Positions 45,901 through 54,538 of a stretch of 64,000 nt of DNA are shown here, one piece after another. The stretch lies in assembly GCA_964549105.1 (NCBI GenBank), contig CAZJTZ010000004.1:98580-162579 (forward strand). The letters are read 5' to 3'. The first letter of the stretch is position 1, and each line of letters starts with the position of its first letter. The DNA comes from Hydrogenedens sp964549105. Its GTDB lineage: Bacteria; Hydrogenedentota; Hydrogenedentia; Hydrogenedentales; Hydrogenedentaceae. The notes under the pieces are model-generated. The model made no database searches and was not told where the DNA came from. It was given only the letters and a program-made list of their open reading frames with translations. The translations under genes were made by a program, and so were the position numbers.

Positions 45901-46003
45901 CTCACCTTCAATAAAAGTATATGACCAAAATGCCCTTTCGTTTTACTATTACCGGGCAAAAGTTATGAATCTGGTTTCACAAATTGTTCAGGGAGGTTCG
46001 TAA
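42956..46003 (+). CDS. Large secreted DUF4091 glycoside-hydrolase-like protein
   Basis: A 1015-residue exported protein. ATG 42956 is preferred over 42926 because AAGGA lies eight bases upstream and a clean signal peptide follows (MNKKCLFFIVFLAIACLF, ending near SKAET). The N-terminal third has a jelly-roll-like segment (VLGIGSNDGVRVWLNGERVW near 142-161), as seen in sugar-binding domains. The central part is barrel-like, with YWYWVDEPPPAEY near 780 holding candidate acid residues. The DUF4091 signature SIRLECLRDGLEDREYL is near 946. It is homologous in outline to the product at 4036-7014, but without the Pro-rich tail. Confidence 0.78.
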   Translation: MNKKCLFFIVFLAIACLFVLDSKAETAPVFAVQEDVFIREWLVCGTFPNPLKEGVVEFRHDETTLGFYTDYLAKAGGENNIKPEEGMTIDPGDGIVRTWTKYTSPEDYIDFNKIFKDNQGGKVAYAFCYLNSDVDKTVVLGIGSNDGVRVWLNGERVWDNHCARGAEIDNDCFEVSLKAGLNPLLIKVDQGYGNWGFYARIVNKERILEKLKELPDLRADITYVVENNSLRAWMARPSKYRLLDPPIKYTLQLLNANNDVVQENSANVGQSVSFVLEGLPGGPYKIAGKMTLPDGKTLEKQSFYYHGKPTVIVNMGEFYDKLKNKQIELLYDSKQDKIKDEEILKSPEYVPALEPVAGGLQELGSGKYAILRTDLEPVWIRVLLPAPGLGYQWYMLNDNGYKLGDLKVQEIDGLGEVEKNLRNKLASVLESGNFPFTEWLFQSYSQRLMLTPFRQTKGEPTPEEQLRRIHRLSSLKAKVKENDSAAVWFSPSIEKVGKNEQVPECSLEYFPLDIARNEYEAFQVVVSPKGSLSPIKVNITDGKTPEGYTLPASQFKVFEVNYVPIKEVSDYYGDLTDYPDPIVPVKDSISNTGGGNIVLWVRLYVAKGQPAGVYDGNIQLNSTELNLEIPYKVRVLNYVLPADTATETAYGVSPDYSWHGPLTDEQKKEVFDLYMKTCMEYRISPYTPHAFAPIKWKFEGTPPQAVVDFTEFDIAMEKYLNQYRFNAFNLGGLPSELNGAPQYSDEYNRLFASLYGQVQEHLREKGWLHKAYWYWVDEPPPAEYANVKKGMELLQSACPDIRRLLTCNQESAPVPYFWGVVNLWVPIFNMYEETRAKWRQELGETVWWYVCTAPRAPYANNFIDHPAINHRIRYWQLDKYNLDGDLFWSLTYWPQNPWEEALSVGSDGQRWGNGDGRLLYPPRREKPSEPIIEPPVTSIRLECLRDGLEDREYLLVLERVTARKAPLGVIARKERAEALNHLSPSIKVYDQNALSFYYYRAKVMNLVSQIVQGGS

Positions 46004-46066
46004 TATATTTACAATAGAAATGAGTGTATTATATAGATTTGTGGTTGAGTAGTAAAAGGTTGTTTT

Positions 46067-46984
46067 ATGAGCAAAACAGCAATTGTATTTCGTGAAGAGG
46101 CACTGCGCCATGATACCGGTCCTTTTCATCCTGAAAGTCCTGCACGGCTGGAAGCCATATTAGAGGCTTTTGAACGACATAAGATAGACCCACCTGTTTT
46201 GGAGATTGAGCCTGCAACACGGGAGGATTTATTAAGGGTTCATACCGCCCAACACATAGACACCATTGAACGCACATGTAGGGAAAATCTAGAATACCCT
46301 GACCCGGATACCGTGATGGGAGAGGCGTCATGGGAAGCAAGTATATTAGCCGCAGGGGGAGCCATTTCTGCTTGTAAGGCTGTTTTAGAGGGGGAATATG
46401 ATAGCGTGTTTGAAATTATGAGACCCCCGGGACATCATGCCGAACCCAATCGTGCTATGGGCTTCTGTTTGTTCAATAATATTGCCATCGCAGCACGATG
46501 GCTGGTAGATGTGGCTGGTTTGAAACGAGTAGCTATTTTCGATTTTGATGTTCATCATGGGAACGGCACACAGAAAGCCTTTTATGATGATGACCGGGTA
46601 TATTATGCAAGCATTCATCAATACCCTCATTTTCCGGGGACAGGTTTTCCAGAAGAGCGAGGTAAAAATAATACCAATTTAAATGTCCAGATGATGCCAG
46701 GTGTTCCCAAGGAACTCTGGCACTCCGCAATAGAGAATTTAATTTTGCCAGAATTTAAGAGATATAAGCCTGAATTTTTACTCATATCCGCAGGCTTTGA
46801 TGCACACCGACGCGACCCATTAGGACGGCAAAATCTGGAAGAGGAAGACTTTGCAAAAATAACCCATGCAGTAAAAAGGATTGCTGGCAATAAAGTAGTA
46901 TCGGTGCTTGAAGGAGGATATGAGTTGGAGGCTCTCGGTGAATCAAGCGTTGCTCATTACCTTGCTCTGTGTAATGAAGTTTAA
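46067..46984 (+). CDS. Histone deacetylase-family (class II-like) deacetylase
   Basis: A 305-residue zinc-dependent deacetylase of the HDAC/AcuC/acetylpolyamine amidohydrolase superfamily. The catalytic residues are visible: RPPGHHAEP near 120 (His-His), GFCLFNNIAIAA near 132, FDFDVHHGNGTQ near 157 (Asp, His), SAGFDAHRRDPLG near 240 (Asp) and EGGYE near 287. Bacterial members remove acetyl groups from polyamines, proteins or small amines. Given the three GNAT domains at 50.8-56.4 kb a functional link is conceivable but not shown; it is on the other strand 4 kb away. Confidence 0.88.
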   Translation: MSKTAIVFREEALRHDTGPFHPESPARLEAILEAFERHKIDPPVLEIEPATREDLLRVHTAQHIDTIERTCRENLEYPDPDTVMGEASWEASILAAGGAISACKAVLEGEYDSVFEIMRPPGHHAEPNRAMGFCLFNNIAIAARWLVDVAGLKRVAIFDFDVHHGNGTQKAFYDDDRVYYASIHQYPHFPGTGFPEERGKNNTNLNVQMMPGVPKELWHSAIENLILPEFKRYKPEFLLISAGFDAHRRDPLGRQNLEEEDFAKITHAVKRIAGNKVVSVLEGGYELEALGESSVAHYLALCNEV

Positions 46985-47057
46985 TCCTTATATTAGATAA
47001 GACAAGGTAAATTTATAATAAAAGTATATATCTAATTGGTGTAAAAGGGAAGGCAAT

Positions 47058-48365
47058 ATGTTAAAGAGGCAAAAGGGAAAAATATATTTAATTGTCGTAG
47101 GAATGTTTTCCTTATTAACGGGAAACTTCATTAATGCAAGTGATATTTCCTGTATTTCTGGGGATGATAATATCCTTGTAAAAACAAAATATCTATATAA
47201 GGTTACGGTAGGACAGAATGGCTATGGGGATTTTCAGGGTGATACAAACAAAGCCATTCAGAGTGCTATAGATTATGTCTCTAAATATGGAGGTGGAATA
47301 GTTCAAATCTTGCCCGGGACTTATCATTTTTCTAATGCAATATACTTACAAAGTCATATTCAATTAATAGGTTCAGGTGCAGATAAAACAATTTTTATCA
47401 AAGAACCCTCAGTAAAAACGGATTTGCTTAAGGAAGCAGACTGGTATGAACAGTGTGTTACCATTATGAATCCAAAACAATTTAAGGTCGGAGACGGCTT
47501 GTGTATTCAAGCAAAAAATCCCAATGGTAATGATATAAATGTGATGAAACGAACTATTGTGTCTATTGATGGAAATAGATTGGTTCTGGATAAACCTCTC
47601 AGGAAAAATGTGTGGTTTTCTGAAAATACATCTATTGCTACCTTATTCCCTCTCATTTCTGGTGAATTTGTAGAGGACATTGTTATTGAAGGTATTGCCC
47701 TTGATGGGAGTAAGGAAAACAACCTTCTTTTAGATGGAAATTATGCAGGCTGTATCTGGCTTCAGGATTGCAAAGGGGTCACAATTCGGGGTGTGGAGGC
47801 AAGGAATTATAACGGTGATGGAATAAGTTGGCAAATTGCTCATGATGTTCTTGTAGAAAATTGTTATTCGCATGATAATACAGGTCTGGGTTTGCATCCC
47901 GGGTCGGGTTCACAACGGCCCAAAATATTAAAAAATCATATCCAGAATAATGAGATAGGTATTTTCTTCTGTTGGGGTGTTCAAAATGGTATCGTGGAAG
48001 ATAATGTAATTGAAAATAATCGAATTGGTATTTCTATTGGACATAGAGATAATTACAATATTGTGCGTAATAACCTGATTCTTAACTCAAAGGAAGAGGG
48101 AATATTGTTTCGACAGGAGGCAGAATCATTTATAGCAACCGGTAACAAGATAGAGGAAAATACAATAGAAAATATAATCCATAAAAACGGAGTGGGAATC
48201 TTTATTGATGGTTATAATTGTGCAAACGAAATTAGAAAAAACGATATTAGAGATAATGTAGAATCTAAGAATAAGATAGGAATAAAAGCCGCCAAAACGG
48301 CTAAGGAAAATATTATAGAAAATAATGTTGTTCGAGGTTTTGCAAAAGAGTTTGTGATAAACTAA
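47058..48365 (+). CDS. Right-handed parallel beta-helix protein
   Basis: A 435-residue exported protein with an N-terminal hydrophobic segment (about 10-28). Motif GQNGYGDFQGDTNKAIQSAI near 53-72 is the usual opening of Pectate_lyase_3-type beta-helices. From residue 200 on, repeats such as NHIQNNEIGIFF, NVIENNRIGISIGHRDNYNI and NKIEENTIENI show the short N-x-I periodicity of NosD-like (PbH1) helices. It may be a polysaccharide lyase, epimerase or glycosidase; the catalytic site cannot be assigned. Confidence 0.8.
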   Translation: MLKRQKGKIYLIVVGMFSLLTGNFINASDISCISGDDNILVKTKYLYKVTVGQNGYGDFQGDTNKAIQSAIDYVSKYGGGIVQILPGTYHFSNAIYLQSHIQLIGSGADKTIFIKEPSVKTDLLKEADWYEQCVTIMNPKQFKVGDGLCIQAKNPNGNDINVMKRTIVSIDGNRLVLDKPLRKNVWFSENTSIATLFPLISGEFVEDIVIEGIALDGSKENNLLLDGNYAGCIWLQDCKGVTIRGVEARNYNGDGISWQIAHDVLVENCYSHDNTGLGLHPGSGSQRPKILKNHIQNNEIGIFFCWGVQNGIVEDNVIENNRIGISIGHRDNYNIVRNNLILNSKEEGILFRQEAESFIATGNKIEENTIENIIHKNGVGIFIDGYNCANEIRKNDIRDNVESKNKIGIKAAKTAKENIIENNVVRGFAKEFVIN

Positions 48366-48396
48366 TGCGAAGATTAATTTTTTAATGGAGGTAATT

Positions 48397-50517
48397 ATGG
48401 AGAGTTCTCCTTCTTTGTTCCAGATTGTTCTCTGGGAATTACAAAAGTTTGCAAATCAAAATGACCTTAGATATTTAGTCCCTTCTTTAACTATATTGAT
48501 TATTATCGGCATGGTTTTGTTTAACCGAAAATGGATTGTTTCTAATATCGGAGCGACAGTGTCCGGACTGGTGAGGGGCGTCCTGATTGCCGCTTTGTTT
48601 ATTTGTGCCTTTCTTGCGGTAGGGAATTACATCGACAGTTTTGGTCAATGGCGTTATGGCACTTTTTTCAATGCTTATGAATTTTACCATTACTACATGG
48701 GCTCCAAGTATGCAAAAGAGATTGGCTATAGCCGATTATATGCAGCAAGTCTAATCGCAGATGACGAGACGGGTAGAAAATATTCTAATTCGCAAAATAC
48801 CATTAGAAATCTTTCTAATGGTATGTATATCCCGGTGGATGAAGTCATAAAAAATAAGGACCAGTATAAAAGTCGGTTTTCACCTGAACGCTGGGAAGAA
48901 TGGCTGAAAGACATACAGTTTTTTAAGCGAGAACTAACCACAAGCCGATGGAACAATGTTCTGCGAGATAAAGGATACAATGGCTCGCCGATATGGTCCA
49001 TGTTAGTAGGTGGATTTTTAAGCAATCCTGTTTCAACTGAGAATCGGAATCACATGCTGTTTTTAGCCTCATTAGATTTGATTCTGATTGGTATCACTAC
49101 TCTGGTAGTTTTGTATGCGTTTGGACCACGACCTGCAATGTTTATGCTCATATTAATTGGGACACACTATATGATGCGATTTTCCCACATGAAAGGAGCA
49201 TTTTTACGAACAGATTTTGCTATGTGTTTAGTCCTCGCCGCATGTATGATAAAACTGAATCGCTATAAATGGGCAGGTTTTTTCACTGCCTATTCCGTCA
49301 TAGCACGCGTCTTTCCCGCAGTGTTTTTGTTCGGTCCCGGCGCAAAACTTTTCTGGGACTTATGCAAAATGCTGCGGATAGGCTATGATGAACTAAAAAT
49401 TCGATTTTTCGACAGAAAACAAAGGATGTGGGTAATTTTAGGATTTCTGATAGTAAATCTGTTAATTTCAATCGTCATAAGCCTTATTTTAAGAAAAGTT
49501 CCAGCAAGTTTATTAAGTGGCTTTGCTATTACCTGGCCCCTTCCTATTTTTATTCATTTAGTTTTGTTTGTGCCTATAATGTTTTTTGGACTGTTGCTAT
49601 TCTGGGCAGGTTTATGGGGTTATTTCACAGAGCGAATGGAAAAGGGTTGGGTAAATTATTTTATTTCCTTTACGGCTACTATCGTTATTCTGTTTGTCGC
49701 TTCTTTTGGATATTATGGTGGTATGTATCAATGGCAGGACTATGCAGATAAGATAGGCAGACACAATCGCGATATATCTCCGTGGCGTGTTGGCTATAAA
49801 TACCTATTTATTGCCCAATATCCTAAAAACCTGAATCTTAAAGAATCAGCAAAGGATATAACTAAAATTATTGGGAATACATTATTAGGTAGACCAGTTA
49901 CAGAAGCAACCCTCTCTACTGCTACCCAACCTTCTACAACAAAACCTACTGCACCAAAATCTGTAACCCCTTCCAATCCCACAAAAGTGTTAAGTTTTAG
50001 TGAGGCTATGAGAAAAGTTATCTCACCCTGGAAAACTTATACACGGAGTATTATTTATAAAGAGCAAGCAGGCCGTTGGTGGGCTACAATGGGAATTATG
50101 TTAATCCTGTGTCTAATTGCCGCCCGAAAACTATCTGCTTATGAAAGTTTTGTTTTCGGCTTTGTACCATGCTTCTTCCTTGCTTCACCCACTTATTACT
50201 ATTACATTATGCTATCAGTCCCATTACTATTCTTCTCAACAAAGTCAGATTATATTCCCCGCGCTATTGCCCTTATCTGGCTATATATCTCTGTAATGGC
50301 AGGCTATTTCTTCTATACTATGTGGGAACAAGAATTTGCCACATATTATTGGTTAGGTTGCATGATTTTTGTAATGTGTATCTATATGTGGCTTATCGGC
50401 ATGGCAAACAGTATTCCATGGGAATATATGTCCCCTTTGTGGAGAAGAACAAAATCCTTTGTGTCAGAAAAACTCAGAAAAAAAACCAAACCTCAAGAGC
50501 CCCAAGAGATTGCATAA
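48397..50517 (+). CDS. Multi-pass membrane protein, GT-C glycosyltransferase-like
   Basis: A 706-residue membrane protein with roughly eleven or twelve hydrophobic helices (first at about 25-45 and 50-70; a group at about 220-420; the last four at about 565-670). A soluble loop of about 100 residues after helix 2 is rich in Arg/Trp/Tyr, and a Thr/Pro/Ser-rich linker (STATQPSTTKPTAPKS region) sits near 510-530. The layout resembles GT-C or DUF2029-like polyprenyl-phosphate-dependent glycosyltransferases, but I see no diagnostic catalytic motif. ATG 48397 has GGAGGT five bases upstream; ATG 48385 overlaps that site and is less likely. Confidence 0.6.
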   Translation: MESSPSLFQIVLWELQKFANQNDLRYLVPSLTILIIIGMVLFNRKWIVSNIGATVSGLVRGVLIAALFICAFLAVGNYIDSFGQWRYGTFFNAYEFYHYYMGSKYAKEIGYSRLYAASLIADDETGRKYSNSQNTIRNLSNGMYIPVDEVIKNKDQYKSRFSPERWEEWLKDIQFFKRELTTSRWNNVLRDKGYNGSPIWSMLVGGFLSNPVSTENRNHMLFLASLDLILIGITTLVVLYAFGPRPAMFMLILIGTHYMMRFSHMKGAFLRTDFAMCLVLAACMIKLNRYKWAGFFTAYSVIARVFPAVFLFGPGAKLFWDLCKMLRIGYDELKIRFFDRKQRMWVILGFLIVNLLISIVISLILRKVPASLLSGFAITWPLPIFIHLVLFVPIMFFGLLLFWAGLWGYFTERMEKGWVNYFISFTATIVILFVASFGYYGGMYQWQDYADKIGRHNRDISPWRVGYKYLFIAQYPKNLNLKESAKDITKIIGNTLLGRPVTEATLSTATQPSTTKPTAPKSVTPSNPTKVLSFSEAMRKVISPWKTYTRSIIYKEQAGRWWATMGIMLILCLIAARKLSAYESFVFGFVPCFFLASPTYYYYIMLSVPLLFFSTKSDYIPRAIALIWLYISVMAGYFFYTMWEQEFATYYWLGCMIFVMCIYMWLIGMANSIPWEYMSPLWRRTKSFVSEKLRKKTKPQEPQEIA

Positions 50518-50772
50518 AACAATACAGCAGGACATGACTATCTGATAAAAATAAAAGGATTTTTGTCTGATTTTAAAGGAGGTTTTACGAGTGAAAAGGC
50601 TATATGAACTGTTTGACCCCTGACTTCCCATAAATAAAGTAATATGTGGAGAGACCTAAAAAATGTGTTTTAGTTATTACAACAATTTAATATAAAAAAG
50701 TAGTAAATTTTTTATTTATTTTTAAAAGAAGTGGGTATTAGTTTTGTAATATGGTAGTTCTGGATAACCGTA
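50518..50772. other. Convergent intergenic region with a very short ORF
   Basis: A strong ribosome-binding site, AAAGGAGG (50575-50582), precedes GTG 50591, but the frame closes after ten codons (VKRLYELFDP then TGA). The rest is AT-rich. The phrase TGTTTGACCCCTGACTTCCC at 50609-50628 looks like a fragment of a dispersed intergenic repeat, so the short frame may be a gene start truncated by that insertion. No clear terminator for either flanking gene. Confidence 0.4.
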
Positions 50773-52614
50773 TTATAAAAGGTATGTGTCTATGGGGTGG
50801 TATTTTTGATGAAGGAAAAGGGTGTCCCGAAATGTGCCTGCTTTATGAAAGTTTAGTGCTTCGATAAATTGGATAAGCGGTTTGTTCTGTGGAATTACAG
50901 GGATTAGCCAGCGGTTTTTGGGAAATCGGCTTTTGACCTGATTAAGTATGTTCTGAAAACTTTTCTGGATGTCTCTGTTTTCGTAATCTTCGGGATTGTG
51001 AAAATAGATTGAGATGGTGGCAAGATTGGGTATTCTGTGGGGTTGGATTTTCAAAAGTCCGCGTGGATTAGATTTTTTATCAATGATAACCCATTCTTCA
51101 TAAGTTTTATTCGCATTAAGTATTTCCTGTTCTTTTTCATGCTGGTTTGTAGTCAGGATATTTCCTTCGTTAAGAGTGAAGTAAGTGTTCTCGTTCCATG
51201 TTTCCCATTGGCATAACCATTCTTCGTCTTGGGGTCGTAGTGGGCGAATAGAAATTTGTTCCTTAAAGAAACCCTGAAAGATATGTTTCAGAACTGTTAA
51301 TTTGCCGGGATGCGGCATTTCTATATTTGTTTGCACCTCGGGGGATAGCGAAATACCTGCATTGTTAAGTTCTTGATACTGGACAATGATTTCTTCTATC
51401 CATTTTCGTTGTAAGTTGCACCAATTTGTATGGGGTTCGGTTATTTTTCCGCCGAGTTGGTAATGGACAGCACCATGTCCACCGCCGCAGAGGTTTTTTG
51501 CCCAGCAATGTGTGCATGCCGGGGTCGTATTTATTCCCAGGCTGTAGACGGACTCAGCACCTGTGATGGGAATGTCGCTACTCTGGATATTGCCCAATTT
51601 GCAGAGGTTATTTTTATAATACAAATATCCACCATAAACATCGCCATCAGGGGTAATAAACCATTCTTCTGCACCTGCGGGGTCTCTTCGCCTGACAGAA
51701 TTTCCGTGTTGAATGTTCAGGAAATATTCCATAATAGGCTCTAATAGGTATCGGTTTCTTTTTTCGAGTTGCTGGGTGTAGAGAATTGTTAGGTCGGTAA
51801 GTTCTTGAAAAAAATTGGCAATATTAATTTCGGGGTTTAATATAAACGGAGCAGAAGGGTCAAGGATAACTCTTTTGATGCCATTGTTCCAGAACTTTTC
51901 TATTGTGGGTATAAAAGAAAGGAATGTGGGCAGGAACAGGACTTTTCCCCTTTGTTCGTTGAGTAGTTTGCTAAATTCGTTTTCATCATAAGCGTCAAAT
52001 CGTTGAAAAAATTCTAATGATACATTTTCAAATATAAAGAAGATTTTTTCATCTCTACCGATTTTCAGGGTTTCGCAAATATGATTGGGAATAGACAGAT
52101 GCAGGTTAATGGTTAAGTTTTTATCATTTAACGGGAGGGTAGATGATAGAAGTTCTGATAGAAGTTCATAACAACCTTTTAATGTATCAATCTTTTCGGC
52201 TAATAATAGGTTTATTTTAAATTTTTGTTGGGTTGGGACCTGGGGTAAAGCCCGAAGTAAAGCCAATGGCATTATCTTTTGGAATTGTGCCAATTGGTCT
52301 TTTTTTATAAGGAAGGAAAGGGTATTCAAACCTATATTTTGCGTAAGTAAGTTTGCCCAGGTTTCTATTTTTTGATGCTTTAATATAGAGCCGATAGTGC
52401 GTAGCCATTCGAGTTCACTCCAAACTTCGAGGAGTTCTGTCTTTGAATATTTATGGGAAAGGATACGAAGAATTTTGTTTTGTGTATTTTCAGGATAATA
52501 TTGTAAGGCATCGTAAGTTATTTTATCGCATTCAAAACAAAATGTGTTATGAACATCAACCGCAAAGTATTTTCCGTTTCGTTCAAATGTGTGGATAGGC
52601 CTGAGTGTATTCAT
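50773..52614 (-). CDS. Radical-SAM-dead peptide-maturase-like protein fused to GNAT
   Basis: A 613-residue protein with three parts. Residues 1-80 resemble the peptide-binding N-terminus of SPASM peptide maturases (HTFERNGKYFAVDV, then DKITYDALQYY). Residues about 130-300 look like a decayed radical-SAM barrel: the CxxxCxxC cluster is absent (only C26 and C29 early) but the late NNGIKRVILDP strand remains. Residues 310-405 keep part of a SPASM domain: DPAGAEEWFITPDGDVYGGY, C338, then CTHCWAKNLCGGGH (C367, C370, C376; His 380 replaces a Cys) and C399. Residues 453-613 are a GNAT acyltransferase (ISIRPLRPQDEEW). The start overlaps the permease stop (TAATG). Probably binds and acylates the peptides encoded upstream. 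Confidence 0.65.
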   Translation of the reverse strand: MNTLRPIHTFERNGKYFAVDVHNTFCFECDKITYDALQYYPENTQNKILRILSHKYSKTELLEVWSELEWLRTIGSILKHQKIETWANLLTQNIGLNTLSFLIKKDQLAQFQKIMPLALLRALPQVPTQQKFKINLLLAEKIDTLKGCYELLSELLSSTLPLNDKNLTINLHLSIPNHICETLKIGRDEKIFFIFENVSLEFFQRFDAYDENEFSKLLNEQRGKVLFLPTFLSFIPTIEKFWNNGIKRVILDPSAPFILNPEINIANFFQELTDLTILYTQQLEKRNRYLLEPIMEYFLNIQHGNSVRRRDPAGAEEWFITPDGDVYGGYLYYKNNLCKLGNIQSSDIPITGAESVYSLGINTTPACTHCWAKNLCGGGHGAVHYQLGGKITEPHTNWCNLQRKWIEEIIVQYQELNNAGISLSPEVQTNIEMPHPGKLTVLKHIFQGFFKEQISIRPLRPQDEEWLCQWETWNENTYFTLNEGNILTTNQHEKEQEILNANKTYEEWVIIDKKSNPRGLLKIQPHRIPNLATISIYFHNPEDYENRDIQKSFQNILNQVKSRFPKNRWLIPVIPQNKPLIQFIEALNFHKAGTFRDTLFLHQKYHPIDTYLL

Positions 52615-53453
52615 TAATAAATCCCCAAAGTTCCTTTGTATCTACTGTAGTTTTCCATAACCTTGAATAGAGATATGCCAATAAATGTCCAGAGGATACA
52701 ACTGACACAGAGCCAATAAAAGCATGGGTGCATAAAGACGGATACGAATTGTCCTACTTCGGGTTGTTGTCCTTTGACAAGCACATATTTCAAGCAGATA
52801 GCGGCATCTGTGATGGGTAAAGCGTGCATAAAAGCAGAGATAATCCAGCCCTGTTGTAGAAATTCTTCGCGTGCAAAAATGGCAAGGGCAAATAGAGCCA
52901 TACGCACAATAATAGTCAATTGTCCAATTTGTTTGAACACGAGCACCAGTCCGCCGACCATGAAACCGAATCCTAAAAGGTTTATAAACGAAAGGGTCAA
53001 CAGCACAATTACAGGAACAGGGTCAAAATAGAGTTTTCCTCCAACACTAATAACGACCATGTAAACCATTAAAGCAGAATAGATAATCGTTGAGATGGAC
53101 GCCACAACGGCACGGGCTAAAAAGTTTGTAACCAGCCCATAAGGACTCATACATAATTGTTCCAAAACCCCTGTTTGTGCCATTCCTTGAATGCCTTGTG
53201 TAAACATGCCAATTACGCCAAAGGCAAACATCCCGATAATAAATCCAAGGATATAATTGGTGGCACGGGTTGGGTCATCGAGTTGGTTAATACTCTTCTC
53301 AATTGCTGGTTGACTGTAGAAGAAACCTGCAATAAGTATCATGAGCATGCCGTAACCGATAATAAGGCTTGTCAATGTGCGAAACCAGTATCTGCGTGTA
53401 ATAATCCAACCGCGTATGATTTCTGCTTTCATTACGAGAAGAAAACCGAGCAT
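52614..53453 (-). CDS. ABC-2-type transporter permease
   Basis: A 279-residue membrane protein with six hydrophobic segments (about 30-52, 68-92, 115-140, 143-170, 175-200 and 248-270), typical of ABC-2 exporter permeases. It probably pairs with the ATPase encoded just upstream (gap five bases) to export the small peptides or to give self-protection. ATG 53453 has AGGA nine bases upstream; the internal ATG giving MKAEIIRGW is an alternative. It is coupled to the downstream maturase-like gene. Confidence 0.85.
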   Translation of the reverse strand: MLGFLLVMKAEIIRGWIITRRYWFRTLTSLIIGYGMLMILIAGFFYSQPAIEKSINQLDDPTRATNYILGFIIGMFAFGVIGMFTQGIQGMAQTGVLEQLCMSPYGLVTNFLARAVVASISTIIYSALMVYMVVISVGGKLYFDPVPVIVLLTLSFINLLGFGFMVGGLVLVFKQIGQLTIIVRMALFALAIFAREEFLQQGWIISAFMHALPITDAAICLKYVLVKGQQPEVGQFVSVFMHPCFYWLCVSCILWTFIGISLFKVMENYSRYKGTLGIY

Positions 53454-53458
53454 AAGTA

Positions 53459-54538
53459 TTATTCCTGTTCGGGTAAATTTGTTTCATCAAACACAGGTTT
53501 TTCACCTGTGAGTTGTAAAAAGATATATTCAAGGTTTACTTGTTTTTGTTGTATAGAACGGATTTGGTATTTCTTTTTATGTAATGTATCGAATAGAACA
53601 TATAGGGCTTCAGAGCGTTCAGGATAGGGCTCGGGCACTTGAATAGTCAGGATAGGTCCTTCTGCTGTGAAATCTGTATTTAGTACTTTAATTTGTGGGG
53701 CAAGAGCATTCAAGTCACCATCTACTAAATTGCGGTCTAAACGAACAGAAAAAATCTGTTTTGAGAATATTTCGAGCAGTTCAGAGGTAGGCTTGCAAGT
53801 GATGAGTTTCCCTTTATTGATTATGCCGATACGGTCGCATAGTTCCTGTGCCACATGCATATCATGAGTGGTTACCAGAGCAGACCTACCGTGTTCGCGG
53901 GTCAATTCGAGAATTTTGTCTTTGATAGAACGACTACTTTGCACATCTAAACCTGTGGTCGGTTCATCAAGAAGAATAATTTTTGGGTCTGCAATGAGTG
54001 CAATACATATTGCCAATTTTTGTTTCTGACCGCGTGATAGTCTACGCACCTCTATATCTTTTTTATCACTTAATCCGATAAAGTCGAGTAATTGGTTTGC
54101 CCTTTCTTTGAGGACTTTACCGCGGATATTTCGAAGGTTACCATAGTAATATAAATTTTCGAGTGGAGTGAGTGGCCACATGCTGGTTCGTGTGCCTTCA
54201 AGGACGACGCCGATTTGGGATAAAATCTGTTTGCGTTTTTTTTCTACATCCATGCCATCTACATATACAACACCACTATCCGGTTTGACCAGGCTGGAAA
54301 TCATTTTTACGATAGTTGTTTTCCCTGCACCATTAGGTCCGAGTAGTCCCATAATTTCACCGGGCATGATAGCGAAGGTAACCCGGTCGGCTGCACATGC
54401 TTCCTTTTTCTTTAATAGAATTCGTCTTCCATTCTCTTCATCCTTGTAGAAAAAGTGGTAGGTACGAAATGTTTTTGAGACTTTATCGAGATAGACCGTA
54501 TATCTATTTTCATTGTGGTTTAATTCTTTGAAACGCAT
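53459..54538 (-). CDS. ABC transporter ATP-binding protein
   Basis: A 359-residue ATPase from ATG 54538 (GGAG seven bases upstream). The nucleotide-binding domain shows Walker A GLLGPNGAGKTTIVKM near 72-87, signature LSRGQKQKLAICIAL near 170 (Arg instead of the usual Gly), Walker B IILLDEPTTGLD near 194 and the His switch VTTHDMH near 229. A C-terminal accessory domain of about 100 residues follows, as in DrrA-type drug or bacteriocin exporters. An upstream in-frame ATG (54589) would lie deep in the CPBP gene and lacks a good ribosome-binding site. Confidence 0.9.
   Translation of the reverse strand: MRFKELNHNENRYTVYLDKVSKTFRTYHFFYKDEENGRRILLKKKEACAADRVTFAIMPGEIMGLLGPNGAGKTTIVKMISSLVKPDSGVVYVDGMDVEKKRKQILSQIGVVLEGTRTSMWPLTPLENLYYYGNLRNIRGKVLKERANQLLDFIGLSDKKDIEVRRLSRGQKQKLAICIALIADPKIILLDEPTTGLDVQSSRSIKDKILELTREHGRSALVTTHDMHVAQELCDRIGIINKGKLITCKPTSELLEIFSKQIFSVRLDRNLVDGDLNALAPQIKVLNTDFTAEGPILTIQVPEPYPERSEALYVLFDTLHKKKYQIRSIQQKQVNLEYIFLQLTGEKPVFDETNLPEQE

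Noticed and set aside
46067..46984. HDAC-like deacetylase as part of the peptide acylation system
   Set aside because: It is on the other strand and separated by two unrelated genes, so there is no direct evidence for a link.
52527..52538. Early Cys pair (C26, C29) of the maturase-like protein as the radical-SAM cluster
   Set aside because: The spacing is CxxC, not CxxxCxxC, and it lies in the peptide-binding N-terminal region rather than in the barrel.
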